From Platerodrilus igneus (taxonomy: Eukaryota; Arthropoda; Insecta; Coleoptera; Lycidae): 64,000 bases of DNA. The notes below the pieces were generated by a model, which did not search any database, was not told where the DNA came from, and saw nothing but the letters and a program-made list of their open reading frames with translations. The DNA lies in the NCBI GenBank assembly GCA_036346225.1, contig JARFIW010001365.1:616001-680000 (forward strand), in the 5' to 3' direction. Positions 53,771 through 64,000 of the stretch are shown piece by piece; the first letter of the stretch is position 1; each line of letters begins with the position of its first letter. Position numbers and translations under genes: made by a program.

Positions 53771-54390
53771 AGACAACAAACCAATTTTTACAAAGGCATA
53801 CAGATTACCTCAAGCAAGCCAAGAAGAAGCCATTAGACAAGTAGCAGACTTATTAGAACAAGATATCATACAAAACTCCAATTCGCCATGGAGCAGCCCG
53901 TATTAATAGTACCCAAGAAATTATACTCCTCAGGCAGGAGAAAATAGCGAATGGTAATAGATTACAGAAATCTAAACGAAAAACGGTAGATGACAAATAT
54001 CCACTACCCAATATCACCGAAATTTTAGACACATTAGTAAAGTGTCCATATTTTTCAAAATTAGATCTCGCATCAGGATATCACCAAGTAGAAATGGACG
54101 AGAAGGACACAGCGAAACCCGCATTTAGCACACCTAGAGGACATTACAAATATAAACGAATGCCATTTGGACTGAAGAACGCACCCGAGACTATTCAGCG
54201 AGTCATAGACAACATTTTACGAGGAATACACAATGAAAAATGTCTTGTGTACCTGGACCACATCATAGTTTATTCATCATCATTGGTAGAATACATAGAA
54301 AGAATGAGAGAAGTATTCGAATGATTAAGAAAGGCACATTTTAAAGTTCAACAGATAAGAGCGAATTTTTACAGAAAGAAGTAGCATTTT
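53771..54390 (+). pseudogene. errantivirus-like reverse transcriptase
   Basis: It carries the Gypsy RT signature blocks: I-I-Q-N-S-N-S-P-W-S-S-P, VIDYRNLNEK, F-S-K-L-D-L-A-S-G-Y-H-Q (catalytic Asp), RMPFGLKNAPETIQRVIDN and V-Y-L-D-H-I-I-V-Y. In the last, the usual Y-L-D-D-I catalytic pair reads Y-L-D-H, so even this fragment is inactive. Two frameshifts precede the open stretch 54094-54324. Confidence 0.85.
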
Positions 54391-54940
54391 TATAACTGAA
54401 AACCACCCTGAATCGAACGGATTAATTGAAAGATTACATTCGACCCTGTTAGAACAAATCAGATTACTAAGAATAACTTACAAGAAGGAACACATCACCA
54501 ATTTAATGTCATACGCACTAATCGCGTACAATAATACAATCCACTCATTAACAACTTTTACACCCTTAGAATTAACATTAGGACATTCAAATTCTCGCAA
54601 CCCTTACGACATACATTATAAGAAAGAAGTATATCAGCAATATGTTAAAGATCAAAAAGAGAAACTAAAAATAACTTACGATAAAGTAAAAGATAAACTA
54701 GATAACGACAAAGAACGTATCACCACAACCCGCAATAAGAATACCGACGCAAATAAATTTTCAATAGGACAAACCGTATACGAGAAAAATTTCCAAAGTA
54801 ACCGACACAAAACGGCACCTAGAAATTTAGGCCCGTTTAAAATTAAGACAATATCAGACCAAAATATAGCCGTAGTAGATAACGGTAAAATACATTTTTT
54901 TAAAAAACCTAAGGCACCCTGTAATTTGAGATGGACAATC
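54391..54940 (+). pseudogene. errantivirus-like integrase C-terminal part after a deletion
   Basis: Immediately after the RT phrase K-E-V-A-F-L the reading becomes E-N-H-P-E-S-N-G-L-I-E-R-L-H-S-T-L, the third catalytic block of integrase. RNase H and the integrase zinc finger and first catalytic residues are therefore missing, an internal deletion of probably 1.5-2 kb. The open frame 54506-55147 then covers Y-N-N-T-I-H-S .. F-T-P-L-E-L and the C-terminal G-P-F-K-I fold, and continues without a stop into env sequence. Confidence 0.8.
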
Positions 54941-55973
54941 ATCATCCTTACCGTCAACTTCCGTCCAGGTAGAACGGACAACGACATATTAATCGATGAC
55001 ATAAAAAACAACCCCTGTATACCACCAATAAAATTGGGAAGTAAGCAAAATACAATAGACTTTTGGATATTCGCACAAAAATTCGATTTAACGGAATTAA
55101 AACAACAATTTCAAATAATCGAAGACATATATTATAGACTAAAATAATCAATGGACACAGCCAAAATCGGAAAAGAATACGCAATCGAAATGATGAATTA
55201 AAACAGCATAATAGAAGGCATTTTAAGAAATATAAAACATAAATTTAACAGATTAATACCCACAAAACAAATTGCAAGACGAAAAAGAAGATTAATTAAC
55301 GGACTAGGTAATATAATAAAAGCTATCACATGCAATTTAGATAACCAAGATGCAGAACGATATGACAACGCCATACAGCAATTAATTGAAAACCAAAACG
55401 ATGTTTAAACCATTGTTAAAACCAAATATCTCTAACCCAATCAACCATAATAAATTCAACGACATATTAAGAAATCTAATAAGAAATCAAGATATTATAG
55501 CCAATAGAATACAAACCCTTGAAACTATCATGCAAACTACCAGGTTAGGAATGCGAGACTTAATTAGATTCAATACAATATTCACTCAAATAATATCAAC
55601 CCTTACTTTAATCCAACAAATTTTAGCCACATTAGAAAACGCTGTAACATTTGCAAAATTAATTACATTACACTCTAGTATCATAGAACCGACAGAATTA
55701 GATCATTTATAACTAATAGTAAATTACCCCTTGACGTAACAAAATCAAACATTCTAATATTTGAAAAAATAGCTATAGTGAAAGACTATATAAAGAACAA
55801 CAAAATCATATTTTTAATAGAACTCCCAATTGTAGAAAGTAACAATTATAATTATTATCACATATTTGCTTTTCCAATGAAAATCACTAGCATGTATCAA
55901 GTTATCATACCCAAAATCAAGTTCCTGTCCTTAAATGAACTAAGATATGGTTACACAGGAGAGAAATGTAACG
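54941..55973 (+). pseudogene. errantivirus-like env (F-type fusion protein), copy 1, first part
   Basis: Envelope gene of an endogenous errantivirus-type element, described only as found. Near 55275-55300 is a basic cleavage motif (R-R-K-R) followed by the hydrophobic start of the fusion-subunit region, as in baculovirus F-type and Gypsy env proteins. Coiled-coil-like stretches follow (55440-55700). It lacks a recognisable signal peptide, is fused upstream to integrase sequence, has several stops and frameshifts, and is split at 55973 by a 3-kb insertion. Confidence 0.75.
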
Positions 55974-57196
55974 TGTTACGGGCCTGTTTGACACTACGAC
56001 ACCAGGGGACAAAAGGATTGATATCCTTAAGTTGACTAGCTCTAGTCGGCGAGGGGTGGGTCTGACACAAGTCGTAGTTTGGGTGTCTAACAGCCCAAAT
56101 CCGTAGTAAGCGGTAAACAGTATAGATTAGAGATAGGTTTTAACGATAACAAAATCGGGTGGGCACCACCAGTAATGACACAATGCTAGCTATAATCATA
56201 AGAATCTCGTTACTGGTCGAGAAAGCTTTTTAGTACTTGGTAATAATAATAAAAGAACAATAAAGAGAAACTCACGGTGTAGAATGCTCTGATTTGCCCT
56301 ACTTGAACATGCAATCTTAAGTGAAATGATACACCTTATCTTCGGTTGCTGGCTCTATTTCTACACATAGCTGTAAGGATTACATTAATTGACACAGATA
56401 TATATATACATGAGCACAAACATACGGCGCCTACTAGTACGCCTTAAATGCAACAAATATAAACAATAACTTACTACTAAATCGACGTTCGCACTGGCCA
56501 GAGCTACCAAAATAAACTCTTATGTACAACTTATATTTTTAAACAAAGTAGGGATGGATGCAACTGGATCTCGCGCTGATGCGGCTAATCAATTTGACGA
56601 CGTAGGGTATAAACTGAAACCCGAAGTATCATGCGATTTGATCCGGGTGCATGCAAAACCTGCTGTATCTAGGTGGATACTAAACGTAGGACTAGTTGAA
56701 TAGGTTTGCTATACACATATTATGAACTTGCGTCCACAGAACAAATTACAAAAGGGGTAAATTACCTTGAAAAGGCTCGTAGCTTTACAGTTATAAATGC
56801 TAACAGTGCGCACACATCTATTTTTATCCCACGTGGCCGACGGGGCAGCGAGGATAGAGTGAATATACGACAAAGCGCACTTGTCTAATGTTGGCTCCAC
56901 TGACACAGATTGTCAACAACAACTTATAGTTTTGGGGAACAAAATAGCTCAGTGCCAACGTGCAGAACTAGTCTGATCACTAACTAAAAATAGTAACAGT
57001 TCAACGCTTACCTTGTGGGGTAAATCAAACCACTGTACATAGTGAGGAGTCTTGTACGTTTTAACAAACTACCAACAAGCGTCATTACGGGGTGTGTGCT
57101 GTTCCCAAATAGATTGGACAATTACGGCTTACGGCATACGTAATTTAAAGGTCCTTTCTTTCTCGTCCAAATTAGAAATTCCCAATATGGATTTGT

Positions 57197-57200
<4 letters not shown>

Positions 57201-57237
<37 letters not shown>
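57201..57237. repeat. (AT)n microsatellite
   Basis: Pure dinucleotide run inside the family B insertion. Confidence 0.95.
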
Positions 57238-57243
<6 letters not shown>

Positions 57244-58700
57244 GTCTAAGGGAGCTACTAGGAGTTATAAGGGTTGTTTAGTACAAGATAGTATATGCCA
57301 AACAAAAATAATCCACATAATCGATCACATATACTTAAAAATGTATGTTTGCCGTATTTTATGTACACTAAAATACCATTCAAATATAGTAGTTGAAATT
57401 CAGTGCCAAAAGGAAATTTTAAAATGACTAAGTGGCGTAGTAAGATGTGAAATGCTCAAGGGTTTATACCGAGTTGAATTTTAAAAAGCCTTTGAAAGTA
57501 CATTTGCCGTCCAAAAGCCGGATGCGTCTGTGAATGTTCACTATCAACATGCATCCAGGGTCAAGGGTAAATTATTTTGGTTTCATTTTCTATAGAATCA
57601 ACTTTTGGACAATATTTGTAAACCCAAAATTATTAGTTAAAACATCGTAAAATGTGATTGGTTGAATGTAAAGATTTAGGACATATATTAGAATTTAATG
57701 TGATTATGAAACTGTATAAAAGACATGAACTTTGGTATGTGCGACACGGACTTAACTATTTGTGATGAACTTTAAGATGTAGTAGGCTAGTAGAGAATTA
57801 ACATGGTCGCCTTAGAGAGTAAACAAAGCAGATTTATTTTCGAACAAATTTTGTAATAGACGTGTTTTCAGAACGGTGCTAATTTGTATTCAAATATTTT
57901 GAAAAAGAAAATAAAAGTAATTGTTTTTTAAAAATGAGTTTAATTGAAAAGTGGTAAAGAAACAAGCGGAAGTATAAAGGGAATATTAGTGATTGTGCAA
58001 AGATACGAGTTGGATATTGGAGCGGGTTAAAGGCAGCAGAAGCATTGAGCGGAAACAAGGATTTGAAGTGGAGATTAGTACAGAGGGAAGTTATAGCACT
58101 AGTTTTTTTAAAATTCTAAATTTGGGTTAATCATTTCAGATATTGGGGAGCAGTTTAAAATTTAAGGACACCTGGAAACAGCACGAAACTTTGAGAACAT
58201 CATTGTGAGGAAGTATACGGTGATTAGGATTTTGTGCCAGCATTCATCGAGGCATCAACGGAGTATAGACCAGGTGAGTGTTTAAAATCATTTTTAATAC
58301 GCCAAAAATTAGTCATACAAATTTTGGTTGTAATTTCATTTGGCACATAGCAACTTTGATCATTTTATAAATTTTGGCATATACAAAAGTAGAGTAGCAA
58401 TTTTAGTAGAAAAACAAAAGAGTGCACTTTGGTTGGACGTAGCACATCTACTTATAACGAATCCACTATAAGTAGTTTGAATACCCTGAGATTAAGAGTT
58501 TTATAGAGTCGAGGCATTGCAAACACATAAGTAATAAAAGAACCAACCAAACAGTGCAAGTACGGGCGTGCATTAGGTGTGCACATTTTAAAAGTTTATA
58601 AAGTAAAATTAAAAGAAGAAAAAGGGGGTGGAACATATATAGACTATAGTTAAAAACCAAAGTAAAGTAAAAAGTAAAAAAGAATTAGGGGGGGGGGGTA

Positions 58701-58702
<2 letters not shown>

Positions 58703-58750
<48 letters not shown>
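58703..58750. repeat. (AT)n microsatellite
   Basis: Pure dinucleotide run, preceded by G10, inside the family B insertion. Confidence 0.95.
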
Positions 58751-58752
<2 letters not shown>

Positions 58753-58962
58753 ATATAGATAACGGCAAATAAAAGTGGACAATGAGTAGACCTGCAACAA
58801 ATAGATTAACACACCCGCCCCACAAAATAACACAAAAAAACTCTGACGTTACTTAATGTCAATTTCTCGCCTGCTTTAAAAATTAATATTAGAAGTGCGT
58901 CATTTACTACGCTTGCTATACGATTATAATATAATGAATGGTTATACCAACGGAACGTTACA

Positions 58963-59620
58963 AACGAAGTAACACCAAATCGATATTTATGTCAATCATT
59001 GACAATAACAACTATCCAATAAGACAGCCCTTGCGAAGCACAATTGCTACAATTTTCAAACCATTGCGAAAACTGTGAAGCCAAACCCGTACAAATCACC
59101 AATATGAAAATTCAAAAGATACAGAAAACAAATGGATTGCCGTATTTCCAACAAAAGTAATAGCAACCATCAACTGCAATTAAGACGAGAATAATTTAGC
59201 ATTAACCGAAAGCAAAGTAATCATCGTTAAAGAAGACTGTTATTTAAAATTGAAAAACGAAATTATCAGACCCCACAGTGACTAAGAAATTCGCAAATTC
59301 ACCGGAACTATAATTCAAAATAACACAATCCGAAAACAAAGAAGTAATCAAGAAACTTATTCAACTAGAACACCTAGAACTAGACGATCTTAACAACGCC
59401 ATGAAAATAATGGACAATTATAAAGAATACTTAAGAGATACAAGTGCCAAAATTACACTATGACAATGTAAGCGTTTGGACAATTTTAGTAATTATTTTA
59501 ATCATTTTTCTAATTATATATGTATTTTACAAAATGTATCTTAGATATAAAAATAAAGAGAAAAATTTTAGACATAAGGAAACGAAGGTAAATAAAGAAG
59601 TAACAGATGGAGAATAAATT
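58963..59620 (+). pseudogene. errantivirus-like env, copy 1, C-terminal part
   Basis: Resumes env after the family B insertion. Near 59475-59545 a hydrophobic membrane anchor (I-L-V-I-I-L-I-I-F-L-I-I-Y-V) is followed by a short basic cytoplasmic tail ending at a stop near 59617. Stops and shifts are frequent. Confidence 0.7.
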
Positions 59621-59639
59621 TTAAACAACAAATTTTAAA

Positions 59640-59950
59640 AAATGAATTTAAAAAATTAAGCAATGAAAACCTTAATTTTTCAATTACATCAGGAGGAGTT
59701 ATGTATCCTCCAATCTATATAGATATAATAAAATAGAATTTATTAGGAATTATTAGAAATTGTTACAGAAACTTAAGTATATGCAACAATGTAAATTCAA
59801 TTATAAACCAGACAGGTTATTGAAAACTCACAAGTAAGTTGTGAGAACGGATGCAATACAAACAGTAAGCAATACTGTTGGTGCAGGTCGCAGACGGTTA
59901 AGAACCGCGATTACTTAGAAAGTAAGATTGTTACATTGTATAATGAATAA
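59640..59950 (+). mobile_element. errantivirus-like LTR, truncated
   Basis: A polypurine tract (AGGAGG) is followed at 59697 by AGTTATGTATCCTCC. It matches the LTR at 5458-5995 for about 250 bp up to an AATAAA poly(A)-signal-like sequence (59945), where LTR homology ends and a second env copy starts. Confidence 0.7.
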
Positions 59951-59954
59951 ATGG

Positions 59955-60990
59955 CTAGACTATTGGACATTCGCATAAAAATTTGATTCAACGGAAATAA
60001 AACAAGAATTTCAAATAATCAGAGACAATTATTATAGACTAAAACAATCAATGGACACGGCAAAAGTCGGAAAATAATACGCAATAGAAAAGATGAATTC
60101 CAACAGCATAGTAGAAAGCATTTTAAGAAATATAAAAGATAAATTTAACAGATTAATACCCACAAAAAAAATTGCAAGACGAAAAAGAGAATTAATCAAC
60201 GGACTAGATAACATAATAAAAGCTATCACATGCACTTTAGATAACCAAGCGCAGAACGTTATGACAATGCCATACAACAATTAATTGAAAACTAAAACGA
60301 TATAAAAACCATTACTAGCAACCAAATATCTCTAACCCAATCAACTATAATAAAATTCAACGACACATTAAGAAAGCTAGTAAGAAATTAAGACAGTATA
60401 GCCATTAGAATACAAACCCTTGAAGCTAACATGCAAACTACCATGTTAGGAATGCAAGACTTAATTATATTCAATACAATATTCATCCAAATAATATCAA
60501 CCCTTACTTTAATCCAACAAATTTTAGCCACATTCGAAAACGCTGTAACATTTTCAAAATTAAATACATTACACTATAGCATCATAGAACCAACTGATTT
60601 ATTAAAGGAATTATTAAGAATTAGATCATTTATAACCAAGAGTGAATTACCCTTTGACGTAACACAAACATTCTAATATTTGAAAAAATAGCTATAGTGA
60701 AAGGCTATATAAAGAACAACGAAATCACATTTTTAATAAAAATCCCAACAATAGAAAGTAACAATTATAATCATTATCACTTATTTGCTTTTCCAATAAA
60801 AATTACTACCATGTATCAAGTTATCATACCCAAAATCAAGTTCCTATCCTTAAATGAACTAAGATATGGTTACACAGACAAGAAATATAACGAAGTAACA
60901 TTAAATCAATATCTATGTCAATCATTGACAACAACAACTATCTAATAAGACAGCCCTTGCGAAGTACAATTACTACAATTTTCAAACCAT
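59955..60990 (+). pseudogene. errantivirus-like env, copy 2, first part
   Basis: About 85-90% like 55060-55973, starting mid-env at the equivalent of position 55060. It contains the same basic cleavage motif and downstream regions (60093-60284 and 60431-60676 are the best frames). Interrupted at 60990 by family A copy A3. Confidence 0.75.
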
Positions 60991-63290
60991 TGTAACAGTT
61001 TTTTTTTGACCACAGTTGAACACCAACGAATTTTTAGTCCTAATAACTCTAGTATAGTCATTAAACTCATGCGAACCATTTTTAAACAAAAAAATACAAG
61101 TATTGATATTGTATGTGCTAACCGCCATACAGAAATGCTAGTTTGGTTGCTAACATCAGGCGCAGAAAGGTAATACAACTATTATCAAGGCCAAATAGCT
61201 ATCCTGTTTAGTGCATAGCACATTTACGCTCACATTAGCTAGAGCTCTCGTAGTGAAAATAATGGAACCAATAAGGGTTCTGGCGTGTAATTTGCGCCTA
61301 GCTCTTTGTGCGGTAGTTGAACCCTAGTGCGCTCGACACTAGGTCCTTGATGTTTTAAAGATGGTAATAATTAAAATAATAATTAATTAGATCAACTAAA
61401 TAATTTGTTGTAGCGCTCTTTCCGTAATTGTTCTTTTCGTAATTTAACTTTTAGAAGATTTTCGTTTCGTAAATTTCCCTTCTCATAATTGCACTCTTCG
61501 TAATTTTACTTTTAATTATCTTCAATATTTTTGTTATAACGTTCCTTTTAAAAGTCGATTTTAAATGACTTCTAATAAATAACTTCGTTTCGATAATTCC
61601 TGAGATAAATTCATTTAATAATTCGTTGGACATTTGTGTAAATAACACAGAAAACATTTCTTTAATGATTTCGTAAAAGTACGATAAGATATGTTTTTTA
61701 ACGCTTCGTAAAACTCGTCAACTAGATTTTTATATTATAATTAACAACTTTAAACAGTCGTTTTGTATTGTCTGGTTTTACAAAACTAAAGCAGCAAGTA
61801 GGCTGATTTAAAAGAAGATAAAATTCTACTTTTGCATCTGTGAATGTAAAATATGAACGTCCTTCAACCGTACGATGGATAGTTAGATTTTGTGTTATGT
61901 TATGGAAAAGCAACAAGTTCGAATGTAAAGGAAACGTCTTATAAAATAGATAGAAATTTTTATGGTTTGTAAATTAAGTCCGATAATGCTTTCGAATGTA
62001 TTAGAATTTGGTTGGTCCAGTTAGTGCGTGTAACCACAACACATAGAAGTTAGCATGGTCCAGTCCAAGGGTCACGCAGCTGTTCGTGTTCTGTGGAACA
62101 TGTGGATTTGACGTCACTTGTTTTCTGAAAAATGTATGTATAAACACCTGCCCTAACATGTTGTGAAGACAACATGTAAAGAACACCTGCAGAGCCAAGG
62201 TAAGAGATTAAATTATTCTTGCATCACGTCTACATTTGGTGATCTTTGATACTAGGCTGCTTCAGAAAATATTTTTGTAACTATCAATTCTGATAAATCC
62301 ATTTCGCATATTAAAAAGGACCTTAGTAAATTTTTGTTGATAATATTAGTTCAGTACAATTACAGTTATTAAATTTTATGAAATTATGTGAACTTAAAGA
62401 GTTCTTATTGATGTTTCATATATGCATGATTTCACTTACAATTTTTAAATAATGAATTAATAGACAAGTAGTTAGAGTTTTGTAAAAAGGTAAACAGAAA
62501 AAGCAGATCTGACATTTCTGGTATAAATTCAAGTTAAATTTTTGTAACTAAAGTAACATTTGAAGTTTTGATATTTTTCTTTGAATATATAATTCTACCT
62601 TATGAGTAGATGAAACTTGTATTATCTTTTCTTAAACATGGATTTTATATCTACAATTTTTAGGAAAGTACAATTTTAATTAAAGAAACAACATTTAATT
62701 TTCTTAATTAATTGTTTTATTCTGAGCAAGTACGTTCAGAAGTAGGGTAACAAAAAATAAGATCAAATAGAGTAAAGTGGTAAACCCAATTTAACAAGAA
62801 GCTTTAATAGCCTTTTCAGTATTTGAAAGAATAAAATCTGTGTTCATATTATTGTTGCCTGATTAATCTTTGTTGTTGTTTTTTTAGATGTGGTAGCAAG
62901 AGAATACTTCTTGTGTCCTCATTTTAGTATATTTAATTAAATTTTCTTTACAACTCCTGCGTTAGCAGTTAATACGGTATTCCTACCTAAGGACGCCCAA
63001 GTCCCTCTTAGGGAGACCTTGTGCTTAAAGTTAATGACTTGGTGGCGCCCTATTCAAACCCCTGTTTTGTCGAGAATCTAGCCTTAGTAATAAAATAATG
63101 CTTTGTAAAAAGAACCATGACCAATCCTCATAAGCTCTGCCCAAGGAATAGACCCCTAGCATAGTCGGAAGATAATTGCGTTCCATCATTTTAAGGAAAT
63201 CCTTCCTTAAAGGTTACTGGTCACATTTGGAGATATACATACAACCCCTAACTAATTAACACGATCAGTAATTGTTAAGATTGTGTTATA
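60991..63290 (+). mobile_element. family A LTR-like insertion, copy A3
   Basis: 2300 bp, start TGTAACAGTTTTTTTTTGAC, end TTGTGTTATA, with 4-bp duplication CCAT at 60987-60990 and 63291-63294. The intact homologous site in env copy 1 (near 59065) confirms the boundaries. The module begins near 63035 (GGTGGCGCCCTATTC), about 255 bp before the end, but is more diverged than in A2 and A4. No gene; the short minus-strand frames look random. Confidence 0.7.
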
Positions 63291-63840
63291 CCATTGTGAA
63301 AACTGTAAAGCCAAACCCGTACAAATCACTAATATGACAATTCTAAAGTTACAGAAAACAACTGGATTGCCGTATTTCCAACAAACGTAATAGCAACCGT
63401 CAACTGCAATCAAGACGAGAATAATTTAGCATTAACGGGAAGCAAAGTAATCACTCTGAAAGAAGACTTATTTAAAATTGAAAAACGAAATTATCAGAGT
63501 TTATCAAGACCCCAGAGTGACTAAGAAATTCGCAAATTTACCGTAACTATAATTCAAAATAGCATAATCCAAAAACAAAGAAGTAATAAAAAATCCCATA
63601 CAACTAGAACACCTAGACTTAGACGATCTTAACCATGCCATGAAAATAATGAACATTTATAAAGGACACTTAAGTGAGATAAAAGTGCTAAAATTACACT
63701 TCGACAATATAAGCGTTTGGACAATTTTATTAATCATTATATATGTATTTTACAAAATGTGTCTTAGATATAAGAATAACGAGAAAAATTTTAGACTTAA
63801 GAAAACAAAGGTAAATAAAGAAGTAACAAATGGATAATAA
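63291..63840 (+). pseudogene. errantivirus-like env, copy 2, C-terminal part
   Basis: Continues env copy 2 and matches 59070-59620. The membrane anchor (W-T-I-L-L-I-I-I-Y-V-F-Y) and basic tail are in the frame 63640-63837. One stretch of the anchor is about 18 bp shorter than in copy 1. Confidence 0.7.
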
Positions 63841-63919
63841 ATTTTAAACAATAAATTTTAAACAACGAATTTAAAAAATTAAGCAAAGGAAACCTTAATT
63901 TTTCATTTACGTCGCGAGG

Positions 63920-64000
63920 AGTTATATATCCCTCAATCTATATATGTAGAATAAAATAGAATTTATTAGGAATTATTAGAAATTGTTAAAGAAACTTAAG
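63920..64000 (+). mobile_element. errantivirus-like LTR, start, running off the window
   Basis: AGTTATATATCCC follows a GCGAGG purine tract and matches the start of the LTR at 59697. It is cut by the window end. Confidence 0.7.

Larger units (their letters stand above)
55974..58962. mobile_element. family B insertion (2989 bp) in env copy 1
   Basis: It starts TGTTACGGGCCTG and ends ACGTTACA, with 4-bp duplication AACG at 55970-55973 and 58963-58966. The boundaries are confirmed by the uninterrupted second env copy (near 60890). There is no credible gene. It contains AT microsatellites at 57201-57237 and 58703-58750 and a G run at 58688. No internal direct repeat marks a pair of LTRs, so it is either a very long solo LTR or a non-autonomous LTR element. 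Confidence 0.65.

Noticed and set aside
58609..58833. Minus-strand frame with a Y/I repeat
   Set aside because: It is a translation of the AT microsatellite.

Overview
The window reads as nuclear DNA of an insect: AT-rich, intron-containing, and dominated by decayed transposable elements (TEs) of insect type (errantivirus-like Ty3/Gypsy, BEL/Pao, Jockey-type and RTE-type LINEs, mariner, Tc1, hAT and a tRNA-derived SINE). I cannot name the order or species. An N run at 5385-5389 shows that it comes from a draft assembly. No bacterial genes, operons or CRISPR arrays are present.

Only two host-type genes are supported, both S1 serine proteases. SP1 (+) has five exons between 12926 and 21218, with intact splice sites and the complete His/Asp/Ser triad. 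Its first visible intron is about 7.5 kb and holds a Tc1 element, a small MITE, an LTR-like block and an RTE fragment. SP2 (-) has four exons between 45696 and 46398 with the same intron phases. Its active-site serine has become aspartate, so it is a protease homolog or a young pseudogene. The signal-peptide and activation exons of both genes lie outside the window or are lost.

Layout. 1-2.5 kb: mariner remnant split by an LTR-like insertion (family A). 3.3-4.5 kb: relic of a repeated insect gene family with a DDE-like pattern. 4.7-6.0 kb: RTE 5' end, then the N gap, then an errantivirus LTR. 6.5-12.2 kb: minus-strand LTR retrotransposon with a decayed gag but no recognisable pol. 12.9-21.2 kb: SP1. 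21.8-32.1 kb: one Jockey-type LINE blown apart by at least four later insertions. 32.2-36.5 kb: two palindromes, then a hAT element with 8-bp target duplication that interrupts an unrecognised ORF. 36.9-43.1 kb: minisatellite, BEL/Pao integrase and LTR, mariner, a satellite-like repeat invaded by an RTE LINE, and a SINE. 43.65-45.1 kb: hAT-like non-autonomous element with inverted GGGTCA arrays. 45.7-46.4 kb: SP2. 46.8-50.6 kb: SINE and two RTE copies. 51.4-64.0 kb: errantivirus-like provirus, internally deleted and stop-ridden, with its env-LTR segment present twice in tandem.

The most interesting signal is family A, an LTR-like insertion family. Three copies are delimited precisely because each splits the reading frame of another TE and is flanked by a 4-bp duplication. 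They start TGTAAC, end in ATA, carry no ORF, and share a roughly 190-bp module that begins 221-256 bp before the right end. A fourth copy of the module sits inside the hAT element. Coordinates of degraded elements are approximate unless a target duplication is quoted.
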